Shown here: positions 63,325 to 64,000 of the stretch, in pieces
Position numbering within the stretch: position 1 is the first letter of the stretch
Layout: each line of letters starts with the position of its first letter
Source: UBA4416 sp035439445
GTDB taxonomy: Bacteria; Bacteroidota; Bacteroidia; B-17B0; Aurantibacillaceae
Reading direction: 5' to 3'
DNA: 64,000 bases
Assembly (NCBI GenBank): GCA_035439445.1
Contig: DAORKG010000006.1
Span: forward strand, 62,001-126,000
The notes under the pieces: model-generated
The model's database searches: none
What the model saw: only the letters and a program-made list of their open reading frames with translations
What the model was told of the DNA's origin: nothing
Program-made: the position numbers and the translations under genes

Positions 63325-64000
63325 TTATATCCTTACCATTAATTGAATTAAAAACATACGTGGTGGTCTCACATCTCCCGGGCGAAGGCAATACTCCGCA
63401 TTACCAACATTATTTACAATAAATGATGCTTTTAGCTCTTTTGATAATTGATAGGATATTCGCATATCATGCACCCAATCGCCTCCTGCATGTTGTATAC
63501 GGTAAGATTTAAGTCCGGGTAAAATGTATGAGCCAGGAATAGCATCCCAGTTAATGCCGTATTGAGGTTGGTTATATTCATGTAAAATACTTTGCACAAA
63601 TCGGCGGTCAATGTTTTCCATAAAACTATAATACCTAACGCTCCAGCCAACCGACCATTTTTTGTAATCTAATTGTAAATCCGATTTAAATAAATGTCGG
63701 TTTCTGTATTTTAAAATATTAACTCCCTCTAATCCTAAGGTATCTTTGTTTGTATCAAATCCTAAGTACTTTGGATTGGTATATGTATAACCAACTAAGG
63801 TTGTTACATTAATTGGTCCCATCTTTCCGGTTCCTGTTACCGAAGCATCTACTCCGTTAATTAAGGCGCCACCTACGTTTTGAGATTTAAATCCTGCATA
63901 TTGTCTGTCTAGGTAAAACAATCCTGTCTTTGGTCCGTAAATATCAAATGCAAATTCCACCATGTCTTGGTATTCTGTCCAAAATCCGGCAACATCCAAA
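63325..64000 (-). CDS. TonB-dependent receptor, C-terminal fragment
   Basis: The frame is open at the window edge. The visible 224 residues are barrel strands of a TonB-dependent receptor: GFWTEYQDMVEFAFDIYG, KSQNVGGALINGVDASVTG, GYTYTNPKYLGFD, WSVGWSVRYYSFMEN and VNNVGNAEYCLRPGDVRPPR, ending in a hydrophobic strand LIQLMVRI. Plug, signal and start are outside the window. The family is clear; the ligand is not. Confidence 0.85.
   Translation of the reverse strand, partial: LDVAGFWTEYQDMVEFAFDIYGPKTGLFYLDRQYAGFKSQNVGGALINGVDASVTGTGKMGPINVTTLVGYTYTNPKYLGFDTNKDTLGLEGVNILKYRNRHLFKSDLQLDYKKWSVGWSVRYYSFMENIDRRFVQSILHEYNQPQYGINWDAIPGSYILPGLKSYRIQHAGGDWVHDMRISYQLSKELKASFIVNNVGNAEYCLRPGDVRPPRMFLIQLMVRI

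Overview
The window comes from an AT-rich member of the Bacteroidota. The evidence is a type IX secretion sorting domain, two complete TonB-dependent receptors and part of a third, LytTR/LytS two-component systems, a bacillithiol enzyme (BshC), and several promoters carrying the Bacteroidota -7 element TAnnTTTG. Genus cannot be fixed from sequence alone. The likely setting is a chromosome: most genes are housekeeping or envelope genes, interrupted by one defence-type island and by dispersed intergenic repeats.

Layout. 0-9.7 kb: end of an amidohydrolase, adenine deaminase (ade), an alpha/beta hydrolase lacking its nucleophile serine, thymidine kinase, an M28 peptidase, an acyl-CoA carboxylase beta subunit, an RhlE-type helicase and a LytTR regulator. 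9.8-16 kb: a secreted kelch/Ig-like T9SS protein lying between that regulator and a large propeller-type sensor kinase. 16-20.4 kb: YfiH/PgeF-like protein, a small cysteine-motif membrane protein, bshC and fhs. 20.5-27.3 kb: an operon with the architecture of a MukBEF/MksBEF/Wadjet-like condensin (kleisin-like, KITE-like, SMC-like), with an exported TPR protein inserted between the last two and no JetD-type nuclease beside it. 27.4-29 kb: an ORF6N protein with matching palindromes, and a TauE-type permease. 29-35.6 kb: a periplasmic parvulin, a FAD protein, lptC, an outer-membrane protein and coaX. 35.7-36.2 kb: tRNA-Phe(GAA) joined by a long hairpin to a GIY-YIG nuclease gene. 36.4-41.2 kb: LytR/LytS pair, flavodoxin-fold oxidoreductase and TonB receptor, all on one strand. 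41.2-45 kb: a second TonB receptor flanked by long modular inverted and direct repeats. 45-47.2 kb: a hydrolase and two exported proteins.

47.2-55.5 kb is the accessory island: a type I restriction-modification locus whose hsdM carries one in-frame TGA, with hsdS, a probable toxin-antitoxin-SecB-like chaperone (TAC) trio between hsdS and hsdR, then hsdR, then a Panacea-type antitoxin with a MazF/PemK-like partner. It is followed by about 0.95 kb without a convincing gene that holds an 87-bp tandem repeat, and by an unrecognised 232-aa protein. 57.2-60.1 kb carries three tandem paralogous lipoproteins with short collagen-like G-X-Y tracts and an unrecognised membrane-anchored protein. 60.4-62.5 kb holds a methyltransferase and a glycosyltransferase, then a Bax-inhibitor-1 family protein and the C-terminal end of a third TonB-type receptor running off the window.

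The loci most worth a second look are the nuclease-less condensin operon with its embedded exported protein, the TAC-like trio inside the type I locus with its nonsense hsdM, the tRNA-Phe/hairpin/GIY-YIG unit, the repeat-flanked TonB receptor, and the ORF6N gene whose coding sequence and upstream region share a near-identical palindrome. All functional calls are made by reading motifs; no database search was run.
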